A stretch of 61,273 nt of DNA from an aff. Roholtiella sp. LEGE 12411 (GTDB lineage: Bacteria > Cyanobacteriota > Cyanobacteriia > Cyanobacteriales > Nostocaceae), in the NCBI RefSeq assembly GCF_015206995.1, contig NZ_JADEXR010000022.1:1-61273 (forward strand), in the 5' to 3' direction. The stretch's first letter is position 1; each line of letters begins with the position of its first letter. The translations under genes and the position numbers were made by a program. Shown here one piece after another: positions 8,202 through 16,277 of the stretch. The notes under the pieces were generated by a model. That model was not told the DNA's origin. It did no database searches and worked only from the letters and a program-made list of their open reading frames with translations.

Positions 8202-9254
8202 TCAATTCTCGCGCTGAGTGAGCCTGAATTCTACCTGCTGTAGTACTGATTGCCATACATCATACCCATCTAGAGACAGGTGCAATCCATCTGTGGTTAA
8301 CTCTGGGCGCAAATTACCTTGCAAATCCGTAAACCAACTATAAACATTTAGATAACTAGCTCCTTGTTGTTTAGCGATTAGAGCAAGTTGTTCGTTTATG
8401 TGACGAATTCGGCTATTAGAAATTGACGAAAGGCGAGTAGGCAAAATTGATTGGATAATTATCTGAGCTTTTGGGTGATTATGCCGTAATATACGGATAA
8501 TCCGCCGATGATTACGCAAAATTACTTCATTACTAGCACCTTTGCGTAAGTCATTAATTCCAGCCATGATGTAAATTACATTGGGTCGTGTTGCCGAAAA
8601 TGCCCCCAATCTCTTTAAAATGCCACTAGAGGTATCTCCTGATATGCCCTGATTTAGCCACAATTTACCACTAGGCAGTTTTTCATTGGGAAACCATAGG
8701 CTTAAAGAATCGCCTAATAAAATGCTCAGATTATTCGCACCTTGACCTTGGGCGATCGCTTTGGCTTCCAAAGCTAATAATCTTTTCCAGTCTTCATAAG
8801 TAAGTTGGTGGTTTTTAGCTGACTGCCATAATGACTGCAAGCTATCATCATCTGCATGTTTATAGATCTGACCTGTTTTTAGAGCCGCTAATCTTTGGTA
8901 GTAAAGTTGATTTCCAGATAAAAATGTGCCGTTAGCCGTTGAGAAATTAGGGTTAAGTGATGGCTCCGTCTGATTACTTAATTCTGGAGAGGAGATATCA
9001 ACACTAGGGATGATTTTCTCACCGACTGTTGGCTGTACCTGATCTAGGGGTTGTAAAGCCTGGTTACTAAATTCTGGAGAAGATAGGTTAACACTAGGGA
9101 TGATTTTCTCATTTACTGTTGGCTGTGAACCCTGTTTTAAATCCCACAGGAATCTAGAATTGTTTGGCAATATCATTGATAAATGTGGAAGAGCCGACGC
9201 TGGTATTGCCAATCCTGTTAACAAGCCTGCTGCCAACAGATAAGGGTCCCTCAT
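8202..9254 (-). CDS. SGNH/GDSL-family hydrolase with exported N-terminus
   Basis: The C-terminal half (about residues 175-345) is an SGNH hydrolase. The nucleophile is S183 in GDSLSLW, block II is GISGDTSSG (203-211), block III holds N234 in AGINDL, and the final block is D322-G-L-H325. These enzymes cleave acyl or acetyl esters on lipids, carbohydrates or peptidoglycan. Residues 4-22 are hydrophobic with ALP-type residues, consistent with a signal peptide, so it probably acts in the periplasm or at the cell surface. The linker contains a direct duplication: residues 44-65 and 74-95 are near-identical (QPTVxEKIIPSV core). The substrate is unknown. Confidence 0.85.
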   Translation of the reverse strand: MRDPYLLAAGLLTGLAIPASALPHLSMILPNNSRFLWDLKQGSQPTVNEKIIPSVNLSSPEFSNQALQPLDQVQPTVGEKIIPSVDISSPELSNQTEPSLNPNFSTANGTFLSGNQLYYQRLAALKTGQIYKHADDDSLQSLWQSAKNHQLTYEDWKRLLALEAKAIAQGQGANNLSILLGDSLSLWFPNEKLPSGKLWLNQGISGDTSSGILKRLGAFSATRPNVIYIMAGINDLRKGASNEVILRNHRRIIRILRHNHPKAQIIIQSILPTRLSSISNSRIRHINEQLALIAKQQGASYLNVYSWFTDLQGNLRPELTTDGLHLSLDGYDVWQSVLQQVEFRLTQREN

Positions 9255-9677
9255 CCTTCTATCTCTCCTGTATTCACTGTTTTTTCCTATGACAACATTT
9301 ACTGGCTGGATTCAGGAAAATTTTACTTCGGTTAAATTATTATTCTTATTTACACTGTGTAGTTCTGTAAAGTGGTTAATGGGATTATATTGGACAATTT
9401 ACAATTTCTTCAAAGCAAATTTTTTTTGGTATTAAATTACAGCCTTGAACATTACTCTTACTGCTTGTTGTGTCACAAATTTTGCTAGTGGTACAGAATT
9501 GGCGATTTGTGGGTGATTTTTGATTATCTATTGGTAGATGTTTTTGCTTTTGATGTTGCTAATATGATAAATATTTACCTAATTTTAGAAAGCTTAAAAT
9601 TAGGTAGCTATGTGATCGCCTTGAGATTGGTAGACCGGGGGCGATCGCCTTTTAATATTCTTATATAAAATTAAACG
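9255..9677. other. AT-rich gap upstream of the SGNH hydrolase and XRE genes
   Basis: About 420 bp of AT-rich DNA between divergent genes. It should contain both promoters. The only distinct structure is a 10-bp-stem hairpin at 9577-9605. A HIP1 octamer lies near 9640. I see no small gene. Confidence 0.5.
9577..9605. repeat. Perfect hairpin upstream of the XRE gene
   Basis: acctaatttt (9577-9586) and aaaattaggt (9596-9605) are perfect complements separated by 9 nt (agaaagctt). The structure lies about 100 bp upstream of the XRE regulator start. It could be an operator, a transcript structure or a chance AT-rich palindrome. Confidence 0.45.
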
Positions 9678-9701
9678 ATGCAATTGCATCAACGGTCAAG
9701 T

Positions 9702-9914
9702 ATGGGATTAGTCAGATTAAAAATTCGCGAACTAGCGCAAGAGAAAAAATGGACATTGAAGGAGGTTTCTGATCGTTCTGGAGTAATTTATAGCACAGTT
9801 AGAAGTTATGCTCGGCGTTCTGGAATGACAACAGTTGATTTTACTGCTATCCATAAGTTAGCTCGTACCTTTGATGTGATGATTGAAGACTTAGTAGAAA
9901 TCTTAGAGGAATAA
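9702..9914 (+). CDS. Small XRE-family helix-turn-helix regulator
   Basis: A 70-residue Cro/C1-type DNA-binding protein if it starts at the ATG at 9702 (MGLVRLKIRELAQEKKWTLK); an upstream in-frame ATG at 9678 would add eight residues. The HTH runs through LKEVSDRSGVIYSTVRSYAR, followed by the usual helix DFTAIHKLARTFDVMIEDLVE. It is a lone domain of the kind used for autoregulated repressors. It lies 1.3 kb from a DNA methyltransferase gene facing the other way, so a controller role for a restriction-modification module is conceivable. Small XRE proteins of this type are also common alone in cyanobacteria. Confidence 0.8.
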   Translation: MGLVRLKIRELAQEKKWTLKEVSDRSGVIYSTVRSYARRSGMTTVDFTAIHKLARTFDVMIEDLVEILEE

Positions 9915-10059
9915 CCTAAAAGCTACTGTTGAGGTTGCTGATATAATACGATGCCATGTTATCAATACGCAAGTATTATCTGTTTAAACAGATTTAAATT
10001 AAGTTTGAAATATATAGAAGAAGTTTATTGGAAGTGCTAATATTTAGGCTAAGTCATTA

Positions 10060-10272
10060 GTGTTTCCCTATTATTCTGTGGCTAGAGCTAGTACAGCAAT
10101 TGGTGTTAGTCCAATTATTAAGGAGATTGTGCAAAAACAGGCACATTCAACACGTTTAACCTTAAAAGAGGTTATTCTCATGGGTATGTTAGCAATTGAC
10201 AAAATGGATGATCAAAGTCGTCAAGAGCTAGCGGATCAAGTTCATCAAATGCAGGTAAATCGAGAAATTTAA
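10060..10272 (+). CDS. Small hypothetical protein, 70 aa
   Basis: A short frame opening with GTG (another GTG lies in frame at 10078). The product is helical and amphipathic (SPIIKEIVQKQAHSTRLTLKEVILMGMLAI, then a charged C-terminal helix DQSRQELADQVHQMQ). It is not recognised. It lies between the XRE regulator and the convergent methyltransferase gene, 145 bp after the former. The segment LTLKEVILMGMLAI could be part of a ribbon-helix-helix or antitoxin-like fold, but nothing proves this. The start is uncertain. Confidence 0.5.
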   Translation: MFPYYSVARASTAIGVSPIIKEIVQKQAHSTRLTLKEVILMGMLAIDKMDDQSRQELADQVHQMQVNREI

Positions 10273-10318
10273 GTAATTTGTTAGTCATTTGTCATTTGTT
10301 CTTTTTCCTTACTAATGA

Positions 10319-11224
10319 CTAATGACTAAATCGATAGCGACTTCCCATAACATAATCCTCATTACTTTCAAAAGATATCCATTGGCGTTGTAAAGTTTCA
10401 GCAACAAATCCGGTTGTGTTGGAACCTGCAAAGGGGTCTAAAACTATATCACCTTCATCAGTTAAAAATTTGATGAAGAACTCGGCGAACCCTTGAGGAA
10501 AACGTGCTGGATGGGGCTTAACTCCTGCTGCTTTACATTGCCGTAAATAAGTACTATTTGATTCAGTGTTGGCAATTTCTAACAAATTTGGTGGAATTGC
10601 ACCCTGGTTATCTTTTTGAAACTTATCAGAAATATCATGTCCGCTAGGACGTATTTTGGCCTTATAACCATTTTTGAGTAATTGCTTCATACTTTGGCTA
10701 TATGGCTTTAAAATTTTTCTGTTGTCTGCTTTAGGACTCGGTGTTTTAGCCAACCACCAAACTACATTTACTGAATCTTTCACCCGAATTCGCCTGATTG
10801 TCACCCACTCAGCAGGGGTTGGCAGTCGAGCCGGATTGTAGTGGTAGAATTCTTGAGCGAGAAAAAAACCTACTTCCTTGCACAATCTAACTAAAAGTTC
10901 GTATTGGTAGATACTCCGCACAGGATTACCAGGAAGATAAGCACCGCCTAAATCCAAAACAAATGAGCCATTATCTGCCAAAACTCGTTTAAATTCATAG
11001 GCAAAAGGCAGAAACCACTCAATGTATTTTTCAGCGCTTTCGTTACCGTATTCTTTTTTTCGAGTTAAAGCAAAAGGAGGTGAAGTCAGGATTAAATTAA
11101 TACTATTATCATCAATGAATTTGATGAGTTTAAGGCTATCACCCAAATACACTGCTCCATTATTTTGGGTGTAATAGGCATTAAAAATTATTTCTTTGGG
11201 TGGAGTTATTTGTTCTTCTTTCAA
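10319..11224 (-). CDS. DNA methyltransferase, beta-class, PvuII-like (probable N4-cytosine)
   Basis: The catalytic motif IV TSPPF (residues 47-51) precedes the SAM-binding motif DPFAGSNTT (about 262-270), the permuted order of beta-class amino-methyltransferases. Blocks such as LTRKKEYGN, GGAYLPGNP, RPSGHDI, IPPNLLEIANTESNSTYL and HPARFP resemble, from memory, the PvuII N4-cytosine methyltransferase, so m4C is the likelier product than m6A; the target site cannot be read from sequence. No restriction endonuclease is recognisable beside it, so it is a solitary enzyme or the remnant of a restriction-modification system. Length, 301 aa, is close to PvuII-type enzymes. Such orphan methyltransferases are frequent in cyanobacteria. 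Confidence 0.87.
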   Translation of the reverse strand: MKEEQITPPKEIIFNAYYTQNNGAVYLGDSLKLIKFIDDNSINLILTSPPFALTRKKEYGNESAEKYIEWFLPFAYEFKRVLADNGSFVLDLGGAYLPGNPVRSIYQYELLVRLCKEVGFFLAQEFYHYNPARLPTPAEWVTIRRIRVKDSVNVVWWLAKTPSPKADNRKILKPYSQSMKQLLKNGYKAKIRPSGHDISDKFQKDNQGAIPPNLLEIANTESNSTYLRQCKAAGVKPHPARFPQGFAEFFIKFLTDEGDIVLDPFAGSNTTGFVAETLQRQWISFESNEDYVMGSRYRFSH

Positions 11225-11479
11225 AAGTTATAACTGGTTGTAAGTTCTTTCAGATGTATACTCATAGCTTGTTTTGAAGATAAAAGTTCTAGTTTGTTGA
11301 AAAGTTATAATGATTTGAAAGCGATCGCAATTGTCATCACCTCCGATAGATGCACTTTTGATGTACTGCGATGCTCTCCAGTTAACGATACATCAGTATC
11401 CAAGTTCTGATAGTCGCAAGCTAACCCTCAGATTTCTGTTTGCAGCGTTGTTTCACCACTGCTTGTATACGCATTACCG

Positions 11480-11788
11480 TCAACTATGGGGGAATTTCCG
11501 TACTTGATACTCAGCTGACTCCACAATTGGATAGGATTTTCCTACTGCTTGAAGGAATTGATCTTCAATTGCCTGCAAATCAGCTTGGGGTATGGCTTTC
11601 CACTGTTCCTGCGTTGCCCAACGAATTATTATGATAATTTCTTGGGAGCCGTTGGGGGTGATCCAAACCTCTTTACCGAGAAATCCAGGAAATTTAGCCA
11701 GCGCTGCTGTCCAAATTTCCGCATCCTTCTGAATAAAATTTTCCCGTAAATCGGGGGCAACCTGAAATTTAAGGAATTCTATAACCAC
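11480..11788 (-). CDS. TIGR03792-type small cyanobacterial protein
   Basis: A protein of about 102 aa beginning VVIEFLKFQVAPDLRENFIQ and ending SAEYQVRKFPHS, which I recognise as the family called TIGR03792. Its length and beta-alpha pattern suggest a ferredoxin-like dimeric alpha/beta-barrel fold related to antibiotic-biosynthesis monooxygenases, but no reaction is known. The open frame continues upstream to 11974, yet that extension lacks family character and overlaps the start of the phasin-like gene on the other strand. The GTG at 11788 (codon 63 of the longer frame) is therefore the better start. Confidence 0.75.
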   Translation of the reverse strand: MVIEFLKFQVAPDLRENFIQKDAEIWTAALAKFPGFLGKEVWITPNGSQEIIIIIRWATQEQWKAIPQADLQAIEDQFLQAVGKSYPIVESAEYQVRKFPHS

Positions 11789-11922
11789 ACCCTTTGATCC
11801 TTGTGTTTGGTAGTTTGCCAAAATAGAACTGTAGGCTAGAATAACTACGCTTACAGCATAACTTGATTGGGTACATTCAGGAGCAAGGGTCGGCTGGTTT
11901 GAAACAAGAAGAGGAAGGGAGT

Positions 11923-12246
11923 ATGGACAGCAACAACTGGTTGCAACAGCTAATGATGGTAGGTCTTGGTACAACGTCTATAGTTGCAGAAAAACTACGG
12001 CAAGTCAGCGATGACTTAGTTAAGGACGGCAAGCTTAATCCTGAACAGGCCAAGGCGGTAATTGATGATATTGCACAGCAGTTAAAGTCGGAGCAGGGAA
12101 ACTGGGATGTCCAAATGCAACGACAAATGCGAAATATGATGCAGGATTTGGGAGTGGCTCGCCAGTCTGAAGTGGACGAATTACGGGGTAGAATTGACCG
12201 TTTAGAGCGTCAATTGCGCGATTTAGAAAATAAGCTTTGGCGTTAG
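11923..12246 (+). CDS. Phasin-like coiled-coil protein
   Basis: A 107-residue, all-helical protein. The N-terminal half (MDSNNWLQQLMMVGLGTTSI) is amphipathic and the C-terminal half (SEVDELRGRIDRLERQLRDLENKL) is a clear coiled coil. This matches the small phasin-like proteins found across cyanobacteria; phasins coat polyhydroxyalkanoate granules, but many cyanobacteria with this protein have no known granules, so the role is open. The start at 11923 is chosen over an upstream ATG at 11863 because a strong ribosome-binding site (aggaaggg) sits just before it and the earlier residues look random. Confidence 0.75.
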   Translation: MDSNNWLQQLMMVGLGTTSIVAEKLRQVSDDLVKDGKLNPEQAKAVIDDIAQQLKSEQGNWDVQMQRQMRNMMQDLGVARQSEVDELRGRIDRLERQLRDLENKLWR

Positions 12247-12324
12247 AATGTCCTTTGTGATTTAAACTAAATGTGTCCTGTTGGTAATCCTTTTGCCAGA
12301 CTACCTAAGTAGGGAGAACTGATT

Positions 12325-12846
12325 TTGAAAGCGATTTTCCTCAGCGTGGTGTTCATGCTGTCATTTGTTGTGCTTTTGGTGTTAGCGCAAGTTGGTGGTA
12401 GACAGGGTACTGCTATTGCTACCCAATTGACTCAAACCCTAGCAGCGCCTATGACTATAACTGAAAACAATACCTTAATTACGAGTAATACTATGTCTGA
12501 TGCCAATGCCGTAACTACCCCTTCTGGATTGAAGTATGTCGAGTTAAAAGAAGGAACTGGGGCGACTCCTAAAACCGGGCAAAAAGTTGTGGTTCACTAC
12601 ACCGGCACTTTAGAAGATGGTACTAAGTTTGATAGCTCACGCGATCGCGGTCAACCCTTCGACTTTAAAATCGGTGTAGGACAAGTAATCAAAGGTTGGG
12701 ATGAAGGAGTTGGCACAATGAAAGTAGGCGGTCGTCGTCAGTTAATCATTCCCGCAGAGTTAGGTTATGGCTCTCGCGGTGCTGGTGGTGTGATTCCACC
12801 AAACGCCACTCTGCTGTTTGATGTGGAATTACTAGAAGTTAAGTAG
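12325..12846 (+). CDS. FKBP-type peptidyl-prolyl cis-trans isomerase, exported
   Basis: Residues about 70-173 are a full FKBP domain (VVVHYTGTLEDGTKFDSSRDRGQPF, VIKGWDEGV, IPAELGYGSRG, IPPNATLLFDVELL) with the active-site aromatic and Asp positions present. The N-terminus has a hydrophobic stretch (residues 4-21) followed by a Thr/Ala-rich linker, consistent with export to the periplasm or thylakoid lumen, where it would assist protein folding. The start appears to be TTG at 12325, preceded by an agggag ribosome-binding site; an in-frame ATG at 12355 would cut into the hydrophobic segment. It is followed by a heptamer repeat tract. Confidence 0.88.
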   Translation: MKAIFLSVVFMLSFVVLLVLAQVGGRQGTAIATQLTQTLAAPMTITENNTLITSNTMSDANAVTTPSGLKYVELKEGTGATPKTGQKVVVHYTGTLEDGTKFDSSRDRGQPFDFKIGVGQVIKGWDEGVGTMKVGGRRQLIIPAELGYGSRGAGGVIPPNATLLFDVELLEVK

Positions 12847-12890
12847 GGATTGGGGATTGGGGATTGGGAATTGGGGATTGGGAAGATGTT
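12847..12890. repeat. GGGGATT heptamer tandem repeat
   Basis: Several consecutive 7-bp units of GGGGATT with GGGAATT variants follow the FKBP stop. It is the same unit as the longer tract at 37744-37903. Confidence 0.75.
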
Positions 12891-12999
12891 CCAAAATATG
12901 TTCTGGGTTAGAGCAAATTCCATAATTTTTCCTTTTTTACCCAATCTTTTATCCCCACTACCCAGTCTTTTTTACTAATTATTTTGTCTAGCTAAATTT

Positions 13000-14343
13000 T
13001 TAAATTTTGAGATTTTGAAACTTAGTAAATTGTGGATTAAATAGAAGTTTTACAGTACCTGTAGGGCCATTGCGGTGTTTAGCTACGATTACTTCTGCAA
13101 TTCCGCGATCGGGAGTATCTGGGGAGTAATATTCATCGCGATACAACATTATTACTAAATCCGCATCTTGTTCAATACTTCCGCTTTCTCTCAAATCAGA
13201 CAACATCGGGCGCTTATTGGTGCGTGCTTCTACCCCTCGACTCAACTGAGATAGGGCAATAACTGGTACAGATAACTCACGCGCTAAACCTTTAAGATTC
13301 CGCGTAATTTTTGATAATTCTTGGACGCGGTTATCACCTCCTCCTTCCATCAATTGCAAGTAATCTATGACAATCAATCCTAGTTGGGTTCCTTGTTCTG
13401 CTTGGAGTCGCCGCGCCTGACTACGCATTTGTGTGACTGTAATATTGGGCGTGTCGTCCATATAAATTGGCATTTCTGAGAGAGTACCAATAGCACGGCT
13501 TAAAGGTTCCCACTGTGTTTGACTGAGGCGTCCACTCCGCAGATAACTACTTTCAATTTGCGCTTCACTAGCTAATAGACGTTGTGTTAGTTGCTCTTTG
13601 GACATTTCCAGGCTGAAAACAGCAACTGGTAATTTATAAGTAGCGGCAATGTTATGAGCAAGATTCAAGCAGAAGGCCGTTTTCCCCATTGAGGGTCTCC
13701 CAGCGACAATAATCAAATCAGAACGCTGAAAGCCGCTGGTCATGGCATCTAAATCGTAAAATCCGCAGGGAATACCAGGTAAGGCAATGCCTTGATTTCG
13801 ATCTTCAATATCTTGGAAGTTATTAATCAGGGTATCAGAAATGTGAACTAAACCTGATTGCGGACGTTCTTGAGTAACGCCGAAGACTTTCTGTTCTGCT
13901 TGATCGAGGACGATTGGTAACTCAGTTTCTGTCTCATAACCGAGATGCACAATTTCATTACCAGCTTTGATTAACTGTCGCCGCAGGTATTTTTCCATCA
14001 CCAACCCTGCCAAAGAGTCGATGTTTACTGCTGATACTGTGCGGTCTACTAGAGTTGCTAATTTATTTCTCCCACCAATGCGGGCAAGGATATCATGATC
14101 AGTCAGCCAACTTGTGACCGCGAGCAAGTCTGTGGGTTTACCTTGAGCGTGGAGCCTCACAGCCGCTTGATAGATATCTTTATGAGCGCTAATGTAAAAA
14201 GCTTCTGGAAGGAGGCGATCGCTAACTCGACTGATCGCTTCTGGATCTAGTAAAATTCCCCCCAAAATCGCTTCTTCCGCTTCAATATTCTGGGGTGGTA
14301 GGCGATTGCTACCATCACCTTGAAAACTCAGTTCTTCAGCCAT
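13000..14343 (-). CDS. dnaB: Replicative DNA helicase DnaB
   Basis: A hexameric 5'-3' helicase at the replication fork. The N-terminal DnaB domain (residues about 17-120, PPQNIEAEEAILGG) is followed by the RecA-like C-terminal domain with Walker A GRPSMGKT (215-222), Walker B LIVIDYLQLM and the SQLSRGVE and DLRESGSIEQDADLV motifs. There is no intein, unlike some cyanobacterial dnaB genes. The open frame extends to 14436, but the conserved cyanobacterial N-terminus MAEELSFQGDG starts at the ATG at 14343 and the extra 31 residues have no family character. In many cyanobacteria rplI and dnaB are adjacent; here they are separated by a repeat array. Confidence 0.96.
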   Translation of the reverse strand: MAEELSFQGDGSNRLPPQNIEAEEAILGGILLDPEAISRVSDRLLPEAFYISAHKDIYQAAVRLHAQGKPTDLLAVTSWLTDHDILARIGGRNKLATLVDRTVSAVNIDSLAGLVMEKYLRRQLIKAGNEIVHLGYETETELPIVLDQAEQKVFGVTQERPQSGLVHISDTLINNFQDIEDRNQGIALPGIPCGFYDLDAMTSGFQRSDLIIVAGRPSMGKTAFCLNLAHNIAATYKLPVAVFSLEMSKEQLTQRLLASEAQIESSYLRSGRLSQTQWEPLSRAIGTLSEMPIYMDDTPNITVTQMRSQARRLQAEQGTQLGLIVIDYLQLMEGGGDNRVQELSKITRNLKGLARELSVPVIALSQLSRGVEARTNKRPMLSDLRESGSIEQDADLVIMLYRDEYYSPDTPDRGIAEVIVAKHRNGPTGTVKLLFNPQFTKFQNLKI

Positions 14344-14528
14344 ATACGATTTCAGTTTTGAGATTTTGCAAAAAACACTCAGAACTTTCCAAGACAGATT
14401 TGCGATCGGGGTTTCGCTATTACTTTCATAATCCAATACCTACTGGAGAAAGCTGTAGAGGCTAGTTTTCTTTACAACAATTTCCCCAAGCTTTAAAACA
14501 AGAGATTGAAAACCACAGATAAACACAC

Positions 14529-14719
14529 AGGACTTACGCAAGTGTCATATTTTTAACGCCAGAGGTTGTCTAGAGTCAAAGGTCAAAAGTCCAAAAAACC
14601 TTGATTTTTGAACGCCACTTGCTTTAAGTCAAAAGAGCCGCAAGGGCGCAGTGGCTCCCCTTGACCCTTGACCCTTGACTCTTATACCAGAAGCCTTGTG
14701 TGCCAGTTGCGTAAGTCCT
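14529..14719. repeat. MITE-like element, AGGACTTACGCAA ends, copy 1
   Basis: aggacttacgcaa (14529-14541) is the perfect reverse complement of ttgcgtaagtcct (14707-14719). The interior has a second inverted pair based on TTGACTCT/AGAGTCAA and TTGACCC heptamers. There is no open frame. The same termini bound a second element at 41134-41251, so this is a dispersed family. Confidence 0.75.
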
Positions 14720-14729
14720 AACACAGACT

Positions 14730-14840
14730 CTTTTCGCTGTCTTGAAAAGTTTTGCGCCGGGAAACCCGGACGCGCAAACTTTTCGCTGTCTTGAAAAGTT
14801 TCCTAGGTTGGGAAACCCGCCTACAGAACTTTTCGCTGTG
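14730..14840. repeat. 50-bp direct repeat array
   Basis: Unit A (14730-14778) and unit B (14779-14828) both start cttttcgctgtcttgaaaag and share a central GGGAAACCCG, with different spacers. A truncated third unit begins at 14829. Each unit start forms a palindrome with the previous unit end (aaactttt... and ...aaaagttt), so the array can fold into several hairpins. Confidence 0.7.
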
Positions 14841-14869
14841 TACATCTGTGGTAAAAAACCAAGAAGCAG

Positions 14870-15328
14870 TTAGCTAGCGATGACTTGAATATCAACTTGC
14901 GCCGTTACTTCAGAATGTAACTTAATCTCGGCTTGATAAGTACCAAGGTGGTTAATATCAGGGATGGTAATGCCACGCCGATCAACTTCTTGATTAGTAG
15001 CTGCTTGAATTGCCTCTGCAACTTCTTGAGTGGTGACAGTACCGAAAATTGCTTCGTTTTCACCAACCTGCTTAGCAATTGTCAAGCTACCAATTTTTTC
15101 TAGAGCTGCTTTTTGTTCTAGAGCTTGTTGTCTGAGTTCTAATTGTCGCTGACGCTCTTGCTCACGACGGCGTTCTACTTGCTTGAGAATACCGGGAGTG
15201 GCATGGGTTGCCAATTTTTGGGGAATCAGATAATTACGAGCATAGCCGGGAGCTACGTCCACTAAGTCGCCAGATTTGCCCAGCTTGCTGATATCCTGAT
15301 TTAAAACTAACTGTACGCGTTTCACCAT
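14870..15328 (-). CDS. rplI: 50S ribosomal protein L9
   Basis: A 152-residue protein with the classical L9 layout: an N-terminal rRNA-binding domain ([32 protein letters not shown], residues 4-36), a long basic connecting helix (about 45-80, rich in Arg, Gln and Glu) and a C-terminal domain (about 80-150). It binds 23S rRNA at the base of the L1 stalk and helps maintain reading frame. Length is normal and the start is ATG. It lies upstream of dnaB on the same strand, a common cyanobacterial order, but the spacer here is filled by repeats. Confidence 0.96.
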   Translation of the reverse strand: MVKRVQLVLNQDISKLGKSGDLVDVAPGYARNYLIPQKLATHATPGILKQVERRREQERQRQLELRQQALEQKAALEKIGSLTIAKQVGENEAIFGTVTTQEVAEAIQAATNQEVDRRGITIPDINHLGTYQAEIKLHSEVTAQVDIQVIAS

Positions 15329-15506
15329 CGTTTTCCGTTTTTCCTGTAAAATCTCATTAACTGGGTTTGGGCAGGATAGCTTATCTGGGTGTAGCTGTCT
15401 CCCAAGTAGCTTTGCCTATACCCTAAAGCTTACAGATCGTAGCGAAAGGTTGGGTGCGATCGCAACTATTAGCGCCAGAAAAATCACAAGGCGTGTTGAG
15501 TCTTGA

Positions 15507-16277
15507 CTAAAACCTGTCTTTCATCCCCCGTATCCAGGCAAAGGTTTGCACTGGATCGCTACTTTTGGCAGCTGATTGTAATGATGGCTGCTCCCAACGC
15601 AAAAAGGGATTGGTGCGCTTCTCCACTCCCAATAACGAGGGAATGGTGGCTTCTCCTCGGCTACGGTAGGCCTTCACTTCATCATAGCGCTTCTTGAGGT
15701 CGGCGTTGTCGCCATCCACAGTCATGGCAAATTGCAGATTTGTTAAGGTGTATTCATGGGCACACCAGATGCGCGTATCATCGGGTAGAGAGCGCAGTTT
15801 GCTTAAAGAGTCTACCATTTGCGTCGGTGTCCCTTCAAATAAGCGACCGCAACCGCCAGAAAACAGGGTATCACCACAGAATAAATCGCCGACACCAGCT
15901 TGCTTTGGGGGAAAGTAGTAAGCGATGTGAGCACGAGTATGTCCGGGAACGAAGACCACTTCAGCTATTCTGTCTGCAAACTGAACGCGATCGCCTTGTT
16001 GCAAAAACACCTGTTGTCCAGGAATTCTCCCACGATCTTCAGATCCCCCATAAACTTTCACTTCAGGGAATTGTTGAATTAACTGCTTATTACCACCCAC
16101 ATGATCGTTATGATGGTGCGTATTGAAAATCGCTACTAACTCAGCTTTTAATTCTGTCAGTTTCTTTAATACTGGTTCAGCCTCTGCTGGATCAACAACG
16201 GCGGCAATATTATCTTTGCTGTCGTGCAGTAAGAATATATAGTTGTCTGAGAGTGCTTCAAGACGTATTATCTGCAT
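15507..16277 (-). CDS. gloB: Hydroxyacylglutathione hydrolase (glyoxalase II)
   Basis: A metallo-beta-lactamase-fold thioesterase that hydrolyses S-lactoylglutathione to lactate and glutathione in methylglyoxal detoxification. The metal-binding motif is H54-x-H56-x-D58-H59 ([11 protein letters not shown]). Further ligands are in VPGHTRAH and [18 protein letters not shown], and the glutathione-site segment [12 protein letters not shown] follows. The C-terminus [11 protein letters not shown] is the usual family ending. The frame extends to 16322, but the conserved start [17 protein letters not shown] is at 16277, giving 256 residues, the normal family length. Confidence 0.92.
   Translation of the reverse strand: MQIIRLEALSDNYIFLLHDSKDNIAAVVDPAEAEPVLKKLTELKAELVAIFNTHHHNDHVGGNKQLIQQFPEVKVYGGSEDRGRIPGQQVFLQQGDRVQFADRIAEVVFVPGHTRAHIAYYFPPKQAGVGDLFCGDTLFSGGCGRLFEGTPTQMVDSLSKLRSLPDDTRIWCAHEYTLTNLQFAMTVDGDNADLKKRYDEVKAYRSRGEATIPSLLGVEKRTNPFLRWEQPSLQSAAKSSDPVQTFAWIRGMKDRF

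Larger units (their letters stand above)
14344..14869. other. rplI-dnaB spacer filled with repeats
   Basis: About 525 bp between rplI and dnaB, both on the minus strand. It holds CCACAGATAAACACACAG arms, an inverted-repeat element with AGGACTTACGCAA ends (14529-14719) and two and a bit copies of a 50-bp repeat (14730-14840). The dnaB promoter should lie near 14344-14500. I see no coding sequence. Confidence 0.6.

Noticed and set aside
10319-11224. Complete restriction-modification system
   Set aside because: No endonuclease-like gene lies within several kilobases; neighbours are an XRE regulator, a 70-aa unknown and a TIGR03792-type gene.
11789-11974. N-terminal extension of the TIGR03792-type protein (62 residues)
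   Set aside because: It is Cys/Ser/Pro-rich without family similarity and overlaps the phasin-like gene start on the other strand.
14730-14840. Possible mini CRISPR array
   Set aside because: Only two full units, the core repeat is self-complementary at unit junctions, spacers are shorter than usual and no cas gene is present.
14624-14845. 73-residue minus-strand open frame between rplI and dnaB
   Set aside because: It is a translation of the 50-bp repeat array and the end of the MITE-like element; the peptide shows the repeat, not a fold.
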